This document shows, piece by piece, positions 60,926 to 64,000 of a DNA stretch of 64,000 bases. Source of the stretch: Gigantopelta aegis (taxonomy: Eukaryota > Mollusca > Gastropoda > Neomphalida > Peltospiridae); NCBI RefSeq assembly GCF_016097555.1, contig NC_054704.1:26352236-26416235 (forward strand), in the 5' to 3' direction. The notes beneath the pieces are model-generated. The model had not been told where the DNA came from, did no database searches, and saw nothing but the letters and a program-made list of their open reading frames with translations. Numbering within the stretch: position 1 is the first letter of the stretch; each line of letters opens with the position of its first letter. The position numbers were made by a program, and so were the translations under genes.

Positions 60926-61789
60926 AACAAATAATTTTGCTTCTGTGAGAAACAAAAATCATTTCAATATTTTGAAAATTCTGCCTAACAGCAATTAAAC
61001 TCAAGTCTTTCAAGTTATAAGAATGAAAGAAAAGAACAAAAGAAAAAGAAATAGAGAAGAAAATAATATGGAAAGCAATAAACAAAGAAAATAATATCTA
61101 TTCTGTCCTGATCTGATATAAGGAAATAACTGCAAAATTGAACATCCTCTTATTACAAACTCCATTGTTCTCTTTACTTGAATGATTACTGAATGTTTAA
61201 CAACACCCTATAAAAAAAAAAAAAGACCCATCAGCTATTGGGTGTCAAATAAAGGTAAGTAATACTATATGAATATGATTAATTACATTAAAATAATAAT
61301 TATATAATTATGTAAAAACACAGTGTAAAGAGCTGGGATGGGGTGGGGAGTATAATTTTGTATACCTTACAATCTCTTTACATGATTGCATAATATAAAA
61401 CAAGTTAAGGTATGGTGGTGGTGGGAATAATCAACATGATAGTAAGACAGAATTATCTTGCACGGTTTTTCACACACTCAAACCTAAAAAATTACCTGCT
61501 GAATGAAAAATGTCAGTCTCTCACTAAAACACATCAATCAAACTGAATATACGAGTGTAGTTTTTCTTTTTATAATACTTCAACGTTTTTCTCTTTTTAC
61601 TGAAATTAAATTACATTCAACAACCTTCTTTTGGCTGTAAGCATATATGTTGGCAGTTCAATGCAAAATTGTTTAATGCTTATAAAAAAACAAAGAAAAG
61701 ATATGCTATATCAAAATAGTTCACCAGTTTTTTTGTTTTTCTTTTCTTCAAGGTTATAACATTTATTTGATGATTGATAGTTAAACAAG
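60926..61789. other. Intergenic spacer
   Basis: A short SINE-tail-like fragment at about 61190-61260 ('tgaatgtttaacaacaccct', 'cagctattgggtgtcaaata'). Otherwise AT-rich with nothing identified. Confidence 0.4.
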
Positions 61790-62055
61790 CATTTTGAGAG
61801 TACTGCTAAAGCAATACACGTCCCTTACCGTACCCAACAATTTTTCATACCTCCTAAATTCAAGGGCCAAATTAACATCTGTGAAAAGTGGGTAATCACC
61901 ATGAAAGTTAAACTTGATTAGTAACAGTACAATATCTCAAAGCCTTCTGCAAAAAACATCCGGAAACCTATATGTGGGACAGACGGATGGACCGACAGAA
62001 GGACGGAGATGAAACCTATAGTCCCCTGTGGTTGGATCGGTAGGGGACTAATAAC
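61790..62055 (+). repeat. Dispersed repeat, shortened copy
   Basis: Same family as 17371-17786; begins 'aacaagcattttgagagtac' and ends 'ggatcggtaggggactaata'. Confidence 0.8.
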
Positions 62056-63002
62056 TACTAACTGCATAGTGGCATGGTTGTCATTCACCATCATTAAAAA
62101 TATCTGACATATTATGGAGCCAGTTGTTCAAATCTTAGTTAACAGAAATGTACAAACCGAACGACTGAAACAAAACGAAAAATTTAAAACATAATGGTGA
62201 AAGTTGATTTAGAACAACCAAATGTATCCATATATGATCAGATTTAAATTTTATTTCATATTTGTGCAAAAATAATTAAAAGAAAAATATAAGACTAACC
62301 CAGAGTTAAACTATGCTTTGAACAACTGGACCATGAAGATTTTTTTGTTTTTTAACTTTATTATAATAAACTACAAACTATTTTCTTGCTGAATAGTTTC
62401 TAAGATGGAGGGGGTGGTCGGTGAGGATGTAAAATAACCAAAATATATAATGAGAAGGAAAAAAACAAAAAAACAACTATTATGTTTTCTAAATATTTGT
62501 TTAGTTTTTAGTGTGCACATCACAATGCTTGGGGTAGTGTTATTTTTAGCAAGTCGTGATGCAGGTGTCTCCAGACAAGATAAAGATAGAAGGTCAGAGG
62601 AATTTTAGTTCATTACTACAATGAAACAAATCCAGTATTTAAACAATATTGAGGATTAAATGAAAACAAATAACTCCAATTATTTTTATTCTTGTTTATT
62701 TTTTAATAGAGGTAAACAAACAAATTGGTTACTCCCTACAATGCTTAATATAGTTTAAAATCCACATAAGTAATATTTACAGTAAAATCATCAGATGATC
62801 CAATTTGATATTGCCACCATTTTGGTTATTCTTGTTCTTGTTCCATTCATTTAGTTGTCATCCATTCATGTATGCTGAACAAAAAAAAACCCAGCCCAGT
62901 CTATTAAGACTTTTTGTATTATGTAGAAAATGACAAGATCTCAAACTACTAAAATAAAATAATAAATCTTTTTTTCTTTTTTTTAAGACTTCAGTTGCTT
63001 GT
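62056..63002. other. Spacer or 3'UTR of the second UPF0462 gene
   Basis: AT-rich; the part next to 63003 is probably 3'UTR, with AATAAA-type signals on the minus strand near 62690. Nothing else is supported. Confidence 0.4.
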
Positions 63003-63102
63003 CTATGAAATATGTTCACTCCAGACACTAGAATTATAATCAGTCCAGTTTGAAGTTATCAGAGACTTCATATCAAAGTGTTGAAAATATTCCAGTCTGT
63101 GG
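63003..63102 (-). CDS. Last exon of a second UPF0462 gene (5' part outside window)
   Basis: After an acceptor at 63103-63104 the minus strand reads HRLEYFQHFDMKSL then ITSNWTDYNSSVWSEHIS and a stop at 63003-63005. This aligns with the last exon of the first gene (HKLEYFHHIDFSRLISSN), in the same phase and with nearly the same length (100 against 103 bp). Upstream exons must lie beyond the right edge; none is visible from 63105 to 64000. The C-terminal tails differ strongly after the LEYF block, so the duplication is not recent. Confidence 0.8.
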
Positions 63103-63224
63103 CTGAAAACAAAAAACAGAAACTGTCTTTATACTGAATTGATAGGCAATGAATATGACAAATACTGGTAATCTCAAAGATTCTCTTTGGGTTATTTCCC
63201 ATTCCTACCAGTGCTCCATGATTA

Positions 63225-63440
63225 ACCTTCAGGTAGTTTAATGACACCACTAGGGGACATTAATTTATTAACCATCGGCTACTGGATGTCAAACATTTAG
63301 TAATTTTGACATAGAGTTTTAGAGAAGAAACCTGCTAAATTTTTCCATTAGTAGCAAGGAATCTTTTATATGCACCATCCCACCATGGTCTTCGATATAC
63401 CAGTTGTGGTGCACTGGCTGGAACGAGAAATAGCCTATTT
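63225..63440 (-). mobile_element. SINE copy, second tail type
   Basis: 'taatttattaaccatcggct', 'tggatgtcaaacatttagta', 'tcttttatatgcaccatccc' and 'gtggtgcactggctggaacg'. It lies 120 bp upstream of the last-exon acceptor, inside the intron of the second UPF0462 gene. Confidence 0.85.
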
Positions 63441-63492
63441 TAAACTTCAGAGGCTAGGGCAAATTTGTAGCAGCAGCAGTTACAATTAAATT

Positions 63493-63572
63493 TATCATCA
63501 TCATCATCATCATCATCATTACTACAATCATCATCATCATCACCACCACCACCATCATCATCATCATCATAA
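63493..63572 (+). repeat. (CAT)n/(CAC)n microsatellite
   Basis: A triplet run of CAT with a few CAC units. Confidence 0.95.
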
Positions 63573-63849
63573 TCAAACTGTGTTGATTTGAATACAGGTA
63601 AGTGCTGAATTCAATAGGATTTAGTTTTTACAGCTGTATGAACCAGCAAGGAAATTGATAATCAATATGCTTTTTGGAGGTCAGAAAAACACCCAAGAAC
63701 AATGTTTAATCAGCATTTACTCAGTATTAACATATGGTATTTGCCAAATCATGTTTACATATTCAAGTGAAAACAAAATCTATACATAGGCTATCTTATT
63801 TGATTTGAAAAAAAAAAAAACACATTGTTATTTGCACTTTGAACACGTG

Positions 63850-63910
63850 GAAGTGATATGTAGCTCAGTGGAAGAGTGCTAATCACAGGTATCATGAGCT
63901 GGCAACCCCA
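63850..63910 (+). mobile_element. SINE head fragment (tRNA-like)
   Basis: 'atatgtagctcagtggaaga' then 'atgagctggcaacccc'. Lacks a cloverleaf, so not scored as a tRNA. Confidence 0.5.
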
Positions 63911-64000
63911 TTTAGGGTTCACACTTGAAATTTTTTTGGAGTAGCCAATTTTCAGATATATAAAGTATATCCTTGAACATTATTAAAATGTGGTTAATTT

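Noticed and set aside
62990-64000. Additional upstream exons of the second UPF0462 gene within the window
   Set aside because: I looked for counterparts of the other exons on the minus strand and found none; they must lie further right.

Overview
The window is animal nuclear DNA, AT-rich and intron-rich, with small exons scattered among many dispersed repeats. The repeats (tRNA-headed SINEs with a shared 3' part, a dispersed element ending in a run like 'cctatagtcccctccggttgg', TTAA-flanked MITEs, a DIRS retroelement) and the proteins point to a mollusc, probably a gastropod. That is an inference from the style of the sequence; I cannot name the species.

Three multi-exon host genes and the last exon of a fourth can be read directly. 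(1) Nardilysin, an M16 metallopeptidase, lies on the minus strand at 338-11736 with a non-coding 5' exon at 17951-18097; its 3' part leaves the window at the left. (2) A ZNF451-type protein (SUMO ligase family: N-terminal SUMO-interacting motif, C2H2 fingers, C-terminal PIN-like domain) lies on the plus strand at 25833-45965 in nine coding exons. Genes 1 and 2 are head to head, and a CpG-richer stretch near 20.6-21.1 kb is the best candidate for a shared promoter. (3) A UPF0462 (C4orf33-like) gene with an added signal peptide lies on the minus strand at 50326-56502 in six exons. (4) The last exon of a second UPF0462 gene lies at 63003-63102, so this family is tandemly duplicated here. All splice junctions listed join in frame.

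The rest is introns and spacers filled with mobile DNA: a nearly intact Tc1-like transposon (12822-14412), several non-autonomous elements with clear terminal repeats and target duplications, a broken Ty3/gypsy-type fossil (about 22.06-23.64 kb), a DIRS-type fossil with inverted ends and an internal complementary region (30199-36022), about a dozen SINE copies, two fold-back palindromes, and three tandem arrays (32, 54 and 88 bp units).

The most unusual features sit at splice junctions. In the UPF0462 gene an 88-bp minisatellite has amplified the intron 1/exon 2 boundary about 11 times, producing a ladder of decoy 3' splice sites. In the ZNF451 gene a SINE inserted exactly at a 3' splice site, and its 15-bp target duplication restored the acceptor. 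No prokaryote-style system, CRISPR array or true tRNA/rRNA gene was seen.
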